The notes: generated by a model not told the origin, from the sequence alone. A DNA stretch of 64,000 nt from Halpernia humi (GCF_900108025.1 NZ_FNUS01000001.1:372001-436000), one strand, 5' to 3'; positions 43,712-53,225 are shown, counted from the stretch's first letter. Program-made: numbers and translations.

Positions 43712-43796
43712 CGTTCCAATTGAATAAAAAACTTTCTTATTATAAAAAAATAAAAATTCCATATTAAAACGAATTTTTTCAAGATAACCCCAAAAA

Positions 43797-46700
43797 ATGT
43801 ACCTCAATTGCCACACCTACCACAGCTTGCGTTACGGCACCATTTCCATCGAAAATTTGGTGCAACAAGCCGTGGAAAATAATATCAAAACTTTAGCATT
43901 AACCGATATTAATACCATTACTGGGATTTATGATTTCACCAAACTTTGTCATCAAAACAATATAAAACCCGTCGTTGGCGTAGAAATTCGGTCAGAAAAT
44001 GAATTGTATTACATCACTTTAGCCAAAAATTCAGAAGGTATTTCTGAAATTAATAAAATGCTCACAGCACATAATTGCGAGGGAGAAATTTTGCCCAAAA
44101 CCAATCCCGATTTTAAAAATGTGTTCGTTATTTATCCTTTAGAAAATGTGCCCGAAACACTTTTGGAGCATGAATTCATCGGCGTAAAAGCAGAACAGTT
44201 AAACCTTATTTTTAATTCACTTTGGAAACGTTTGGTGCATAAAATGGTGATTTTGCAGCCCGTTACTTTTAAAACCAAACAAGAATTTAATCTGCATAAA
44301 ATCTTGCGCGCCATAGATTTGAATACTTTAATTTCTAAACTTTCCCCAGAAAATTTTTGCAAAAACACAGAAATTTTAAAACCAGAAACCGAAATTTTAA
44401 ACACTTTTAAAAACCATCCGCAAATTATAAAAACCACCGAATTTATTCTCAATAATTGCAGTTTTGAATTTGAATTCGGTACGCCAAAAAACAAAAAATA
44501 TTTTACCAATTCCAAAGAAGAAGACGAAAAACTATTGCGAAAACTGGCTTATGAAGGTTTTAAAATAAAATATCCAGCGCAGGAAGAAAACGCTTTAAAA
44601 AGAATTGAAAAAGAACTAAAAGTAATTGCCCAATTGAATTTTGCAGGCTATTTTCTCATCACTTGGGACATCGTTAGATATAGCAACAGCCAAGGTTTTA
44701 TGCATGTGGGGCGGGGAAGTGGCGCAAACAGTATCGTCAGTTTTTGTTTGGGAATTACAGATATTTGCCCCATCGAACTGGATTTGTATTTCGAGCGTTT
44801 TTTAAATTTGAATAGAAAAAGTCCGCCCGATTTCGATATCGATTGGGGTTGGCAAAACCGAGATACCATTTTAGACTATATTTTTAAAAAATACGGTAAA
44901 GAACACGTCGCTTTTTGCGGCACAAATGTCGAGTTTAAATACCGTTCCATCTTCCGCGAACTGGGGAAAGTATTCGGTTTGCCGAAAGAAGAATTAGATG
45001 CTTTGGCTACAAAACCTTTAAGTGAACACGAGGAAAATTCTGTGGTAAAACTCGTTCACAAATACGGTAAATTATTAGAAAAATTTCCCAACCAAAGAAG
45101 TATGCATTCTTGCGGAATTCTAATTTCTGAAGAACCAATTACCAATTTCACGGCATTAGAAATGCCACCAAAAGGTTTCCCCATCGTGCAGTTTGATATG
45201 CATGTGGCGGAAGATATCGGTTTCGAAAAATTTGATATTCTCTCGCAGCGCGGCTTGGGAACCATAAAAGATACACAAGATTTAATTAAAAAAAACAGAA
45301 ATATTTTTGTAGATATTAAAGATACTTCCATTTCAAAAGATGAAAAAATCTGTAATGAGTTTCTTGCAAAAGGAAAAACAATTGGCTGTTTTTACATAGA
45401 AAGTCCCGCAATGAGAGGACTTTTGCGCCGTTTGAAATGCGATAATTATAAAGTTTTAGTTGCTGCGTCTTCCATTATTCGGCCAGGTGTAGCGAAAAGT
45501 GGCATGATGCGCGAATACATTTTTAGGCATAATAATCCCGATAAATTTGAATATTTTCATGATGTTTTTAAAGAACAGTTGGGCGAAACTTACGGCATTA
45601 TGGTTTACCAAGAAGATGTGATAAAAATTGCACTTCATTTTGGCGGACTTTCTGCCGCCGATGGCGATATTCTTCGCCGGGCGATGAGCGGAAAAGGGCG
45701 GTCTTTGGAAGCTTTACAAAAAGTAAAAGACCATTTTTTTGAATCTTGTAAAAAATTGGGGCATTCCGAACAATTGTCGCGGGAAGTTTACAGGCAAATA
45801 GAATCTTTCGCCGGTTATTCTTTTTGCAAAGCGCATTCTGCGTCTTACGCGGTAGAAAGTTACCAAAGTTTGTACTTAAAAGTGTATTACCCGATTGAGT
45901 TTATGGTTTCCGTTATCAACAACCAAGGCGGATTTTATAGAACTGAAGTTTACGTGCATGAAGCCAGAATGTCGGGCGCGAAAATTAATAATCCCTGCGT
46001 GAATAAAAGCAATTTCACTACCACAGTTTACGGCGACGAAGTTTTTTTGGGCTTTATGCACATTGAAAAAATTGAAGCCAGAATTGCCCAATTTATTCCT
46101 GAAGAACGTAGAAATAATGGTGATTTTAAAAATTTAGAAAACTTTATAAAACGTGTTCCGCTAGGGATAGAAAGTTTGCAGATTTTAATTTTTATCGGCG
46201 CGTTTAGATTTACAGGAAAACAAAAAAACGAACTTTTAATTGAAGCCAGATTCATCCTTTCCACTTATAAACCCGATTGCAAAATGCTTTCGTTTTTAGA
46301 AGAACCTGCGAAAGAATACCATTTACCAGAACTTAAAAGAAATTTTTTTGAAGATGCGTTTGATGAGATTGAAATTTTGGGTTTCACCGTTTCTTGTAGT
46401 CCGTTTGATTTGTTACAGACTAAATTTAGAGGACATGTGATGGCAAAAGATTTAATAAAATACCATAAAAAACAGGTGAAAATGATGGCGTATTTAATTT
46501 CCCGAAAACACGTTCCGACTAAAAAGGGAACGATGTTTTTCGGCACTTGGATAGATGCAGAAGGCCAGTTTTTTGATACGGCGCATTTTCCAGATAATTT
46601 GCAAAAATATCCTTTTCAAGGTGGCGGTTGCTATTTGCTTTTGGGTTTGGTGGAAGTGGATTTTCATTTCCCGACAATTACGGTTCTTAAAATGGCAAAA

Positions 46701-46850
46701 ATGCCTTTTATTCCCGATCCAAGATATTCAAATGGTGATAAAAAGTCTTTTGAAACCCAAAATAAATTAAAAGAAGATGTGAGTATGACGTCGCGAAAAC
46801 CCTATCCGCAGGAGCATGAGATTGGTTTGCCACGGCAAAAAATGAGTTAG
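43797..46850 (+). CDS. dnaE2: Error-prone-type DNA polymerase III alpha subunit (DnaE2/ImuC-like)
   Basis: The 1017 residues match DnaE2 rather than the longer replicative alpha subunit. An N-terminal PHP domain begins CHTYHSLRYG. Polymerase motifs are GRGSGANSIVSFCLGIT and SPPDFDIDWGW with two catalytic aspartates near residues 344-348. EKFDILSQRGLGTI carries the third, and QEDVIKIALHFGGLS and HSASYAVESYQSLYLK follow. It probably extends from lesions together with the Y-family polymerase. No imuA/sulA-like gene is present next to it. Assignment as DnaE2 is by length and neighbourhood. Confidence 0.85.
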   Translation: MYLNCHTYHSLRYGTISIENLVQQAVENNIKTLALTDINTITGIYDFTKLCHQNNIKPVVGVEIRSENELYYITLAKNSEGISEINKMLTAHNCEGEILPKTNPDFKNVFVIYPLENVPETLLEHEFIGVKAEQLNLIFNSLWKRLVHKMVILQPVTFKTKQEFNLHKILRAIDLNTLISKLSPENFCKNTEILKPETEILNTFKNHPQIIKTTEFILNNCSFEFEFGTPKNKKYFTNSKEEDEKLLRKLAYEGFKIKYPAQEENALKRIEKELKVIAQLNFAGYFLITWDIVRYSNSQGFMHVGRGSGANSIVSFCLGITDICPIELDLYFERFLNLNRKSPPDFDIDWGWQNRDTILDYIFKKYGKEHVAFCGTNVEFKYRSIFRELGKVFGLPKEELDALATKPLSEHEENSVVKLVHKYGKLLEKFPNQRSMHSCGILISEEPITNFTALEMPPKGFPIVQFDMHVAEDIGFEKFDILSQRGLGTIKDTQDLIKKNRNIFVDIKDTSISKDEKICNEFLAKGKTIGCFYIESPAMRGLLRRLKCDNYKVLVAASSIIRPGVAKSGMMREYIFRHNNPDKFEYFHDVFKEQLGETYGIMVYQEDVIKIALHFGGLSAADGDILRRAMSGKGRSLEALQKVKDHFFESCKKLGHSEQLSREVYRQIESFAGYSFCKAHSASYAVESYQSLYLKVYYPIEFMVSVINNQGGFYRTEVYVHEARMSGAKINNPCVNKSNFTTTVYGDEVFLGFMHIEKIEARIAQFIPEERRNNGDFKNLENFIKRVPLGIESLQILIFIGAFRFTGKQKNELLIEARFILSTYKPDCKMLSFLEEPAKEYHLPELKRNFFEDAFDEIEILGFTVSCSPFDLLQTKFRGHVMAKDLIKYHKKQVKMMAYLISRKHVPTKKGTMFFGTWIDAEGQFFDTAHFPDNLQKYPFQGGGCYLLLGLVEVDFHFPTITVLKMAKMPFIPDPRYSNGDKKSFETQNKLKEDVSMTSRKPYPQEHEIGLPRQKMS

Positions 46851-46851
46851 A

Positions 46852-46999
46852 TTTAACCACAAAGGTTTTTGGAAAAAAAATTAGCCGCGAATAAATTTTA
46901 CTACAAAGGCAAAAAGGTCTCACGAAGCGCGCAAATATTTTTTATAACTTACCAAGGTGTTCTTTCTGATTAAAAAGAAAAAAAATCTTTGTGGTTAAA
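46852..46999. repeat. Inverted repeat bounded by TTTAACCACAAAG / CTTTGTGGTTAAA
   Basis: Perfect 13-bp arms (46852-46864 and 46987-46999) enclose about 120 bp that also contain ACTACAAAGGCAAAAAGG. This is the CTTTGTGGTTAAA motif often seen between Bacteroidota genes. It separates the convergent ends of dnaE2 and pncA. Confidence 0.7.
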
Positions 47000-47015
47000 G
47001 GAAATTGGGATTAAA

Positions 47016-47621
47016 TCAACCAAGAATTGTCACACCGTTTTCCAGCATTTCATAAATGGCATTTTTTCCACTGTCAGGTTTTACGTTTACGGCTTTTGTG
47101 CCATTGAAATGAAGACAAGTGATAAAACCTTCTTTAGCCGCGTCTAAACACGTAAATTTCACACAATAATCTAAAGCTAAACCTACAATTTCCACCAATT
47201 GAATGTCGTGGTATTTTAAAAAATCTGCCAAACCAGTTTTCATAAAATGGTTGTTATCTTGAAATCCGCTATAACTGTCGAATTCCGTATTTTTTCCTTT
47301 TTGGATGATGTGCGTTACTTTTTCACGGTTCAAATCTTTATGAAATTCTGCGCCAAAAGTACCTTGAACGCAGTGATCTGGCCACATAAACTGCGGAATT
47401 CCATTTAAAATAATAGTGTCGCCTACTTTTTGAGAATTATTGCTGGCGAAACTTTTATGATTTTGCGGATGCCAATCTTGCGTCAAAACAATTTGCTCGT
47501 ATTCATTTTCTTCCATTAATAAATTAATATAGGGAATGATAGAATTGGCTTCTGGAACAGCTAAAGCGCCATTTTCACAAAAATCATTTTGAACATCTAC
47601 TATAATTAGGGCTTTTTTCAT
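47016..47621 (-). CDS. pncA: Nicotinamidase / isochorismatase-family hydrolase
   Basis: The 201-residue cytosolic enzyme hydrolyses nicotinamide to nicotinate in the NAD salvage pathway. The catalytic triad Asp9 (VDVQNDF), Lys108 (QKGKN) and Cys153 (LALDYCVKFT) is complete. The metal site Asp49-His51-His55 (DWHPQNH) is characteristic of nicotinamidases rather than other isochorismatase-like proteins. The cis-peptide region GLALDYCV also fits. It stands alone, divergent from the YfiT-like gene. Confidence 0.94.
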   Translation of the reverse strand: MKKALIIVDVQNDFCENGALAVPEANSIIPYINLLMEENEYEQIVLTQDWHPQNHKSFASNNSQKVGDTIILNGIPQFMWPDHCVQGTFGAEFHKDLNREKVTHIIQKGKNTEFDSYSGFQDNNHFMKTGLADFLKYHDIQLVEIVGLALDYCVKFTCLDAAKEGFITCLHFNGTKAVNVKPDSGKNAIYEMLENGVTILG

Positions 47622-47743
47622 ACGTTTCTATTTTTTTTAAAGATATAAGATTTAAAGTAAATTTCTCTAAATTTACACTAGAGAATTCTCAAAATATTTG
47701 CCATAAAAACGAATCTGCCAAATGGACAAAAACATTAAATAAT

Positions 47744-48280
47744 ATGGACAATTTAGAACAACAAAAATATCCAATCGGAAAATTTCAACTTCCAGAAAAC
47801 ATTTCTGATCAAGACATCACTATTCATATTAAAACGATAAAAAATTTTCCTAAAAAATTAAAAAAATTAGTGGAAAACCTTTCCGATGAACAATTAGATA
47901 CGCCGTATAGAAAAAATGGTTGGAAAATCAGACAATTAATCCATCATATTGCAGATAGCCACATGAATGCTTTTGTGCGTTTTAAACTTGCTTTAACAGA
48001 AGAAAATCCTATAATAAAAGGCTATGACGAAGCAAAATGGGCGGAGTTGCAAGATAGTTTTAGTATGGATATTGATGCGTCTTTGAAAATCTTGGAAGGT
48101 TTGCACAAAAGATGGGCTTATGAACTGAAATCTCTTACAAATAGAGAGTTTGAGGATACTTTTTTTCATCCAGAACAAAATAAAAAAATTACGCTAAAAG
48201 AGCAATTAGTTCATTATTCTTGGCATTGTAAGCATCATTTTGCACATATTGAAACCGTTATTAAAGAGAAAAACTGGTAA
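47744..48280 (+). CDS. yfiT: YfiT-family bacillithiol transferase-like protein (DinB superfamily)
   Basis: The 178-residue four-helix metal-binding protein is of the DinB/DUF664 superfamily. It begins QQKYPIGKFQLPENIS, a stretch typical of YfiT/BstA-type proteins. Histidines are at the expected positions: RQLIHHIADSHMN (His67/68) and HYSWHCKHHFAHIE (His161, His165). In Firmicutes, family members transfer bacillithiol to electrophiles. The next rightward gene encodes a YtxJ-type bacilliredoxin, which supports a bacillithiol connection. It is unrelated to polymerase DinB despite the superfamily name. Confidence 0.88.
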   Translation: MDNLEQQKYPIGKFQLPENISDQDITIHIKTIKNFPKKLKKLVENLSDEQLDTPYRKNGWKIRQLIHHIADSHMNAFVRFKLALTEENPIIKGYDEAKWAELQDSFSMDIDASLKILEGLHKRWAYELKSLTNREFEDTFFHPEQNKKITLKEQLVHYSWHCKHHFAHIETVIKEKNW

Positions 48281-48393
48281 GAAAATAATTAAGTTTAATA
48301 AATCTAATGTTAAACATGGCTTCTAAAAAATAAATTCTAAAGATTTAATTCAAATTTTCTTATTTTAGAGCATTAAAATTAAAAATAAAAACT

Positions 48394-48789
48394 ATGGGCT
48401 TTTTTGATCAGTTATTTGGTGGAAATGATGAAAATGAATACGAACAAACTTCTTGGCAAGAATTAGAAAGCGTAGAAGAATACAGGGAAGCGGTGAATCA
48501 TTCTTTTGAAAAACCTGTTTTATTTTTTAAACATTCTACCACTTGCTTCATCAGCAAAACGATTAAAAAAAATTTAGAAAAGCAAATTAGTCAATCTGAT
48601 GATAAAGATAAAGTAGATTTATATTATTTAGATTTGCTCCATTTTCGCCCGATTTCAAATTTAATGGCGAATGATTTAGATGTGACGCATCAAAGCCCAC
48701 AAGCGATTTTAATAAAAAATGGCGAAGTGAAATATAGCGCTTCACACAACAGTATAGATTTTCACGATGTTTTAAAATCTATGTTTTAA
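48394..48789 (+). CDS. ytxJ: YtxJ-type monothiol bacilliredoxin
   Basis: The 131-residue thioredoxin-fold protein has the single-cysteine active site HSTTCFISKT (Cys51, with Ser54 in the resolving position), which defines the YtxJ/bacillithiol-system family. VLFFKHSTTC is the strand leading to the active site, and a thioredoxin-like SPQAILIKNGEV cis-proline loop follows near residue 108. It probably removes bacillithiol from S-bacillithiolated proteins after oxidative stress. It lies between the YfiT-like gene and a Crp/Fnr regulator whose start codon is 1 nt behind its stop. Confidence 0.9.
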   Translation: MGFFDQLFGGNDENEYEQTSWQELESVEEYREAVNHSFEKPVLFFKHSTTCFISKTIKKNLEKQISQSDDKDKVDLYYLDLLHFRPISNLMANDLDVTHQSPQAILIKNGEVKYSASHNSIDFHDVLKSMF

Positions 48790-48790
48790 C

Positions 48791-49366
48791 TTGGAAAATT
48801 TTCAGTCATATTTGGAAAATGTTTTGGCCGTTCCGGCACAAAATACAAATGTTTGTAAGCAATTTTATAGTGAAAAGAAAATTGAAAAAGGCGAGTTTTT
48901 GCTTCAAGAAGGCGAAACTTGCAATGATACTTTTTTTGTAGAAAAAGGGCTTCTCCGGATGTTTTCAATAGATAAAAACGGCAAAGAGCACATTATCCAA
49001 TTTGCACCAGAATCTTGGATTATTGCGGATAGAACCAGCCAGATTTTTAAAGAAGGTTCCCATTATTATATCGATGCTGTTGAAAATAGCGAAGTTGCAG
49101 TTTTGCCGCAAGATTTTTTCTTTAATATTTTTAAAAATAATCCCGAAGTTTCTGGGAATAATTTTAAACTTATGAGCAATCACATTCGTGCGTTGCAAAA
49201 AAGAATTAATCAATTACTTGGCGCAACTGCGGAAGAGCGTTATTTAGATTTTCTTAAAACTTATCCAAATGTTTTTCAGCGCGTGCCACAATGGATGGTC
49301 GCGAGTTATTTGGGAATTACGCCAGAAAGTTTAAGCCGAGTACGAAAGAATTTAGGAACGAAATAA
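48791..49366 (+). CDS. Crp/Fnr-family transcriptional regulator
   Basis: The 191-residue protein starts at a TTG directly after the ytxJ stop, since no ATG fits. A cyclic-nucleotide-binding-type beta-roll (about 20-115, with IEKGEFLLQEGETCNDTFFVEKG) is joined by a long helix to a winged helix (QRVPQWMVASYLGITPESLSRVRK). It lacks the Fnr cysteine cluster and the full cAMP-binding set, so the ligand is unknown. Tight linkage to ytxJ suggests it responds to thiol or redox state, which is inference. Confidence 0.88.
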   Translation: MENFQSYLENVLAVPAQNTNVCKQFYSEKKIEKGEFLLQEGETCNDTFFVEKGLLRMFSIDKNGKEHIIQFAPESWIIADRTSQIFKEGSHYYIDAVENSEVAVLPQDFFFNIFKNNPEVSGNNFKLMSNHIRALQKRINQLLGATAEERYLDFLKTYPNVFQRVPQWMVASYLGITPESLSRVRKNLGTK

Positions 49367-49384
49367 TTTAAAAAAAAATTAATT

Positions 49385-50398
49385 ATGACAATTGAAAAAT
49401 TTATAAAAGAAATACCAAAAGCCGAATTGCATCTTCATATCGAAGGAAGTTTTCAGCCAGAATTAATGTTTGAAATTGCCAAAAGAAACAACATCAAAAT
49501 TCCCTATTCTTCGGTAGAAGAATTAAAAAAAGCCTATAAATTTTCTTGTCTTCAAGATTTTCTTGATATTTATTATACCGGAGCAGGCGTGCTCATCACA
49601 GAATTAGATTTTTATGATTTGACGATGGCTTATTTTAAAGCGTGTAAAGAAGATCATGTGATTTTCACAGAAATAATGTTTGACCCGCAAACACACACAA
49701 AAAGAGGCATTTCTTTTGAAACTGTGATCAACGGAATTCAAAAAGCGAGAGAAGATGCAAAAGAAAAATATGGTATAGATTCACTTTTGATTATGAGTTA
49801 TTTGCGTCATCTGTCGGAAGAAGATGCGTTTGAAACTTTACAAGAATCGTTGCCTTTTAAACATCTTATAAAATCGGTTGGTTTAGATTCTTCAGAAAAA
49901 GGAAATCCACCTTCGAAATTTAAAAATGTGTACGAAGCGTCGGTAAAAGAAGGTTATGTTCCAGTTGCACACGCAGGCGAAGAAGGAAATGCAGATTATA
50001 TTTGGGAAGCGATTGATATTCTGAAAGTTAAAAGAATTGATCACGGAAATAATTGCCTTCAAGATGAAGATTTAGTAAAAGAAATTAATGCTAGAAATTT
50101 AGCTTTAACGGTTTGCCCATTATCGAATTTAGAATTGAGAAATGTGGATATTTTATCCAATCATCCTTTGAAAAAATTAATGAATAAAGGTGTAAAAGTA
50201 ACCGTGAATTCTGATGATCCGGCTTATTTTGGAGGTTATATTAATGAAAATTTCTTGCAAATTCAGAAAGCGCTGAACCTGACAAAAGAAGATATTGTAG
50301 AATTGGTGAAAAACTCTTTCCAGTATTCTTTTGCTGAAGACGATAAAAAAGCCGAATATCTAAAAAAAGTGGATGATTTTGTGTTGAGTTTTGAATAG
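49385..50398 (+). CDS. add: Adenosine deaminase
   Basis: The 337-residue zinc hydrolase converts adenosine to inosine in purine salvage. The zinc and catalytic residues are present: HLHIEGS (His16, His18), the third zinc histidine in VAHAGEEG with the catalytic glutamate nearby, RIDHGNN with the catalytic histidine, and NSDDPAYF with the last zinc aspartate. It starts 18 bp after the Crp/Fnr gene and may be part of the same run. Confidence 0.94.
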   Translation: MTIEKFIKEIPKAELHLHIEGSFQPELMFEIAKRNNIKIPYSSVEELKKAYKFSCLQDFLDIYYTGAGVLITELDFYDLTMAYFKACKEDHVIFTEIMFDPQTHTKRGISFETVINGIQKAREDAKEKYGIDSLLIMSYLRHLSEEDAFETLQESLPFKHLIKSVGLDSSEKGNPPSKFKNVYEASVKEGYVPVAHAGEEGNADYIWEAIDILKVKRIDHGNNCLQDEDLVKEINARNLALTVCPLSNLELRNVDILSNHPLKKLMNKGVKVTVNSDDPAYFGGYINENFLQIQKALNLTKEDIVELVKNSFQYSFAEDDKKAEYLKKVDDFVLSFE

Positions 50399-50510
50399 TA
50401 AATCGCAAAAATGCAAAAATTTTACAGTTAAAAAGAACCTCAATTTTTTTTAAATTTGTATTAAAGAATTTTGGCGATTGGTTTTTAAATCTAAATTTTA
50501 ATTCAAATTT

Positions 50511-51485
50511 CTATGTTTTTAAAACTCCTATTTTTTCGCCCATTTTTACCGTTGTTTCAAAGCCTTTTTTGGTATCAAATAAAAAATCTTTATCAATTTC
50601 AATTTTATTTTTCTCAAATAAAAGCACAACCGTAGAACCACCAAATTTAAAATAACCTTTTTCCTCGCCTTTATTTACGGATGTCCCTGTAAAAGTCTGA
50701 ATCATACTGCCAACCATTGTTGCACCAACTTCAACCATTGTAACCTGGCCAAATTTCGGATTAGAAATAACGGTATATTCTCTTTTATTTAGGCAAAAAA
50801 TTTCAGCATTTTTCCGTAAAGCTAGCGGATTTACAGAGTAATAATCACCCGCAATTTTTTTTGTGGAAGATGAAATTCCACTGATTGGGAAATGAAACCG
50901 GTGATAATCTGGCGGTGCAAGCCGAACAATTAGCATAGAAGCATGCTCATATTTTTTCGCAAGATTTGGATTCTCTAAAAATGAAGAAACATTAAAGCGG
51001 TAACCTTTTATATAAAAATCTGATCGGCTAATATCTGCATAAGCCAAAATTTTTCCGTCTGCAGGTGAAACTACAACATTTTTTGCTGTATCAATTGGGC
51101 GTGCTTCAGGTTTTAATTTTCTGGTAAAAAAATCGTTGAAACTTTTAAAATTTTGTTTTTGGGCAATAGAGAAATCAATGTTAAATTCATTCACAAAAGG
51201 CTTTATTTTTTTTACAGAATTGGGAGAATCCATCATATTGCCATAAATTGATGAAGTGATTTTTCTTTTTGCTAAAGACCATAAAGTGGCTTCACCAATT
51301 GGGTTATAATACAACCAAACCAGCCATTTTTCGCCCGCAATTTTTTCAGTTTTTATTTCACCACTTTTTCTGTCGATATAATTAATTGGTTTTTGAGGTG
51401 GAATAGGATAGAGCGCAAAAGCAAGAAGTAGGATTAGGAAAAATGAAATTATAGCCCATTTTTTATTTCTTTTTGTGAATTTCAT
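50511..51485 (-). CDS. psd: Phosphatidylserine decarboxylase
   Basis: The 324-residue membrane-anchored proenzyme makes phosphatidylethanolamine. The N-terminal helix (about 9-27) anchors it. The self-processing triad is visible: Asp in VSPADGKI, His in PPDYHRFHFP, and the cleavage motif FGGSTVVLLFE, where Gly-Ser becomes the pyruvoyl group. This longer, HxFH-type form (PSD type II-like) is common in Bacteroidota. It is oriented leftward behind rpoD, with a 123-bp gap. Confidence 0.92.
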   Translation of the reverse strand: MKFTKRNKKWAIISFFLILLLAFALYPIPPQKPINYIDRKSGEIKTEKIAGEKWLVWLYYNPIGEATLWSLAKRKITSSIYGNMMDSPNSVKKIKPFVNEFNIDFSIAQKQNFKSFNDFFTRKLKPEARPIDTAKNVVVSPADGKILAYADISRSDFYIKGYRFNVSSFLENPNLAKKYEHASMLIVRLAPPDYHRFHFPISGISSSTKKIAGDYYSVNPLALRKNAEIFCLNKREYTVISNPKFGQVTMVEVGATMVGSMIQTFTGTSVNKGEEKGYFKFGGSTVVLLFEKNKIEIDKDFLFDTKKGFETTVKMGEKIGVLKT

Positions 51486-51608
51486 TGTAAAATATTAAAA
51501 AATTTCGCTGGAATATTGGAGCAATGTAATCAAAAAAAGATTAAAAAATCAAAGTAATTTAAACCCTGATTTTTTAATCTTTTAATAATTTAATCTTTAA
51601 ATAAAGAT

Positions 51609-52475
51609 CTATTTACCCAAATAAGATTTTAAAATCTTGCTTCTGGTATTGTGTTTCAAACGTTTTATGGCTTTTTCTTTAATCTGGCGAACGCGTTCTC
51701 TTGTTAGATCAAAAGTTTCACCGATTTCTTCTAAAGTCATCGGATGTTTCCCATTTAAACCAAAATAAAGACGAACCAAATCTGCCTCACGCGGCGTTAA
51801 AGTTTGCAATGCTCTTTCTATTTCAATTTGGAGAGATTCAAGCATTAAATCTTTATCCGGACTTGGCGATTCTCCAGAACGCAAAACATCATACAAATTA
51901 GAATCTTCACCTTCCACCAACGGCGCATCCATCGATAAATGGCGGCCAGAATTTTTCATAGATTCTTTGATGTCTTCTTCGCTCATATCCAAAACTTCCG
52001 CTAATTCTTCTGGTGAAGGTGGTCTTTCGTTTTGTTGCTCCAAATGAGCATAAGCTTTGTTGATTTTATTGATTGAGCCAATTTTATTTAAAGGCAAACG
52101 CACAATTCTAGATTGCTCTGCTAAAGCCTGCAAAATGGATTGACGAATCCACCAAACAGCGTAAGAAATAAATTTAAAACCTCTTGTTTCATCATATCTT
52201 TTGGCAGCTTTCATTAAGCCCAAATTTCCTTCATTAATTAAATCGGGAAGAGAAAGACCTTGGTTTTGGTATTGTTTAGAAACCGAAACCACGAAACGAA
52301 GATTGGCTTTAATTAATTTATTTAAGGCGATGGTATCACCTGCACGAATTTTCTGCGCTAAATTTACTTCTTCATCGGCTGTGATTAAATCTACTTTGCC
52401 GATTTCTTGTAAATATTTATCCAATGATGCGGTTTCCCTGTTGGTAACCTGTTTCGTAATTTTTAATTGTCTCAT
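51609..52475 (-). CDS. rpoD: Primary RNA polymerase sigma factor (RpoD/SigA)
   Basis: The 288-residue sigma-70 is the short Bacteroidota primary form. It lacks the long region 1.1 and begins [20 protein letters not shown]. Region 2 has [27 protein letters not shown] and the -10-melting YAVWWIRQ. Region 3 is present, and region 4 has a helix-turn-helix [22 protein letters not shown]. This is the factor that reads the TAnnTTTG boxes noted elsewhere in the window. Confidence 0.96.
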   Translation of the reverse strand: MRQLKITKQVTNRETASLDKYLQEIGKVDLITADEEVNLAQKIRAGDTIALNKLIKANLRFVVSVSKQYQNQGLSLPDLINEGNLGLMKAAKRYDETRGFKFISYAVWWIRQSILQALAEQSRIVRLPLNKIGSINKINKAYAHLEQQNERPPSPEELAEVLDMSEEDIKESMKNSGRHLSMDAPLVEGEDSNLYDVLRSGESPSPDKDLMLESLQIEIERALQTLTPREADLVRLYFGLNGKHPMTLEEIGETFDLTRERVRQIKEKAIKRLKHNTRSKILKSYLGK

Positions 52476-52612
52476 ATTATATTGCTCATTTTTTGAGTCC
52501 TATTATATTATACGTTTAAAAAAGTAATAAGGTTACAAATTTTTAGTATTAATAAAAAATGTAAACCAAAATAAATTTTTCAAAAATTTAAAACCTTATC
52601 TAAAAATTAAAT

Positions 52613-52620
52613 TATATTTG
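52613..52620 (+). promoter_or_regulatory. Bacteroidota -7 promoter box 5 nt before a start codon
   Basis: TATATTTG matches TAnnTTTG and is followed by TAGTT and then the ATG at 52626. As at 5366, 32140 and 42358, the predicted transcript is leaderless or nearly so. Confidence 0.6.
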
Positions 52621-52625
52621 TAGTT

Positions 52626-53225
52626 ATGGATTACAAAAGATTAATCATCAGAGGAATTTCTTACAGCCAAACCCAATCTGGCGCTTATGCCTTGCTATTA
52701 GAACATGAAGAAACAGCCGTGAAATTACCTGTCGTAATTGGGAATTTTGAGGCTCAAGCGATATCATTAGGTTTAGAAAAAGACATCCATCCACCACGAC
52801 CTTTAACGCACGACTTATTTGCAAAATTTGCAAAATTATCTGGTTATGCATTAAATTCAGTCGTGATCTACCAGATTATTGATGGCGTATTTTTCTCAAA
52901 CTTAAATTTTAAGCATACAAAAAGTGAAGAAGAATTGATTTTAGATGCCCGAACTTCTGATGCTGTAGCAATGGCTGTGCGTTTCGAAGCACCAATTTAT
53001 ACCACCGAGCAAGTTTTGAGTGAAGCGGGGATTTTATTAGATTTAGACCTTCCACCAGCAGCAGAACAACAATTCACAGAAACGGAAAGTGAAACTAGCT
53101 CATTGAAAGATTTAAGCAATGAGGATCTTGCAAATCTTTTAGAATCTGCGGTGAAAGATGAAGATTTCGATGCCGCTTTAGAAATTCAACAAGAGATTAA
53201 AAGACGCAACAAAAAAATAGATTAA
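52626..53225 (+). CDS. Bifunctional nuclease family protein (BFN/DUF151) with UVR-like tail
   Basis: The 199-residue protein has a DUF151 domain (about 1-140): GISYSQTQSGAYALLLEHEE, LPVVIGNFEAQAISLGLEK and DARTSDAVAMAVRFEAPIY, the last being the DARxSDAxxxA motif. A UVR-like helix pair at the C-terminus reads LLESAVKDEDFDAALEIQQEI. Plant and mycobacterial members show RNase/DNase activity, and bacterial functions remain poorly known. It is followed 7 bp later by a nucleoside permease, so nucleic-acid breakdown and nucleoside uptake may be linked. Confidence 0.9.
   Translation: MDYKRLIIRGISYSQTQSGAYALLLEHEETAVKLPVVIGNFEAQAISLGLEKDIHPPRPLTHDLFAKFAKLSGYALNSVVIYQIIDGVFFSNLNFKHTKSEEELILDARTSDAVAMAVRFEAPIYTTEQVLSEAGILLDLDLPPAAEQQFTETESETSSLKDLSNEDLANLLESAVKDEDFDAALEIQQEIKRRNKKID

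Noticed and set aside
47744-48280. A second DNA-damage polymerase gene, because of the DinB superfamily name
   Set aside because: The DinB/DUF664 metalloprotein family is unrelated to polymerase IV; the histidine pattern and context point to bacillithiol chemistry.
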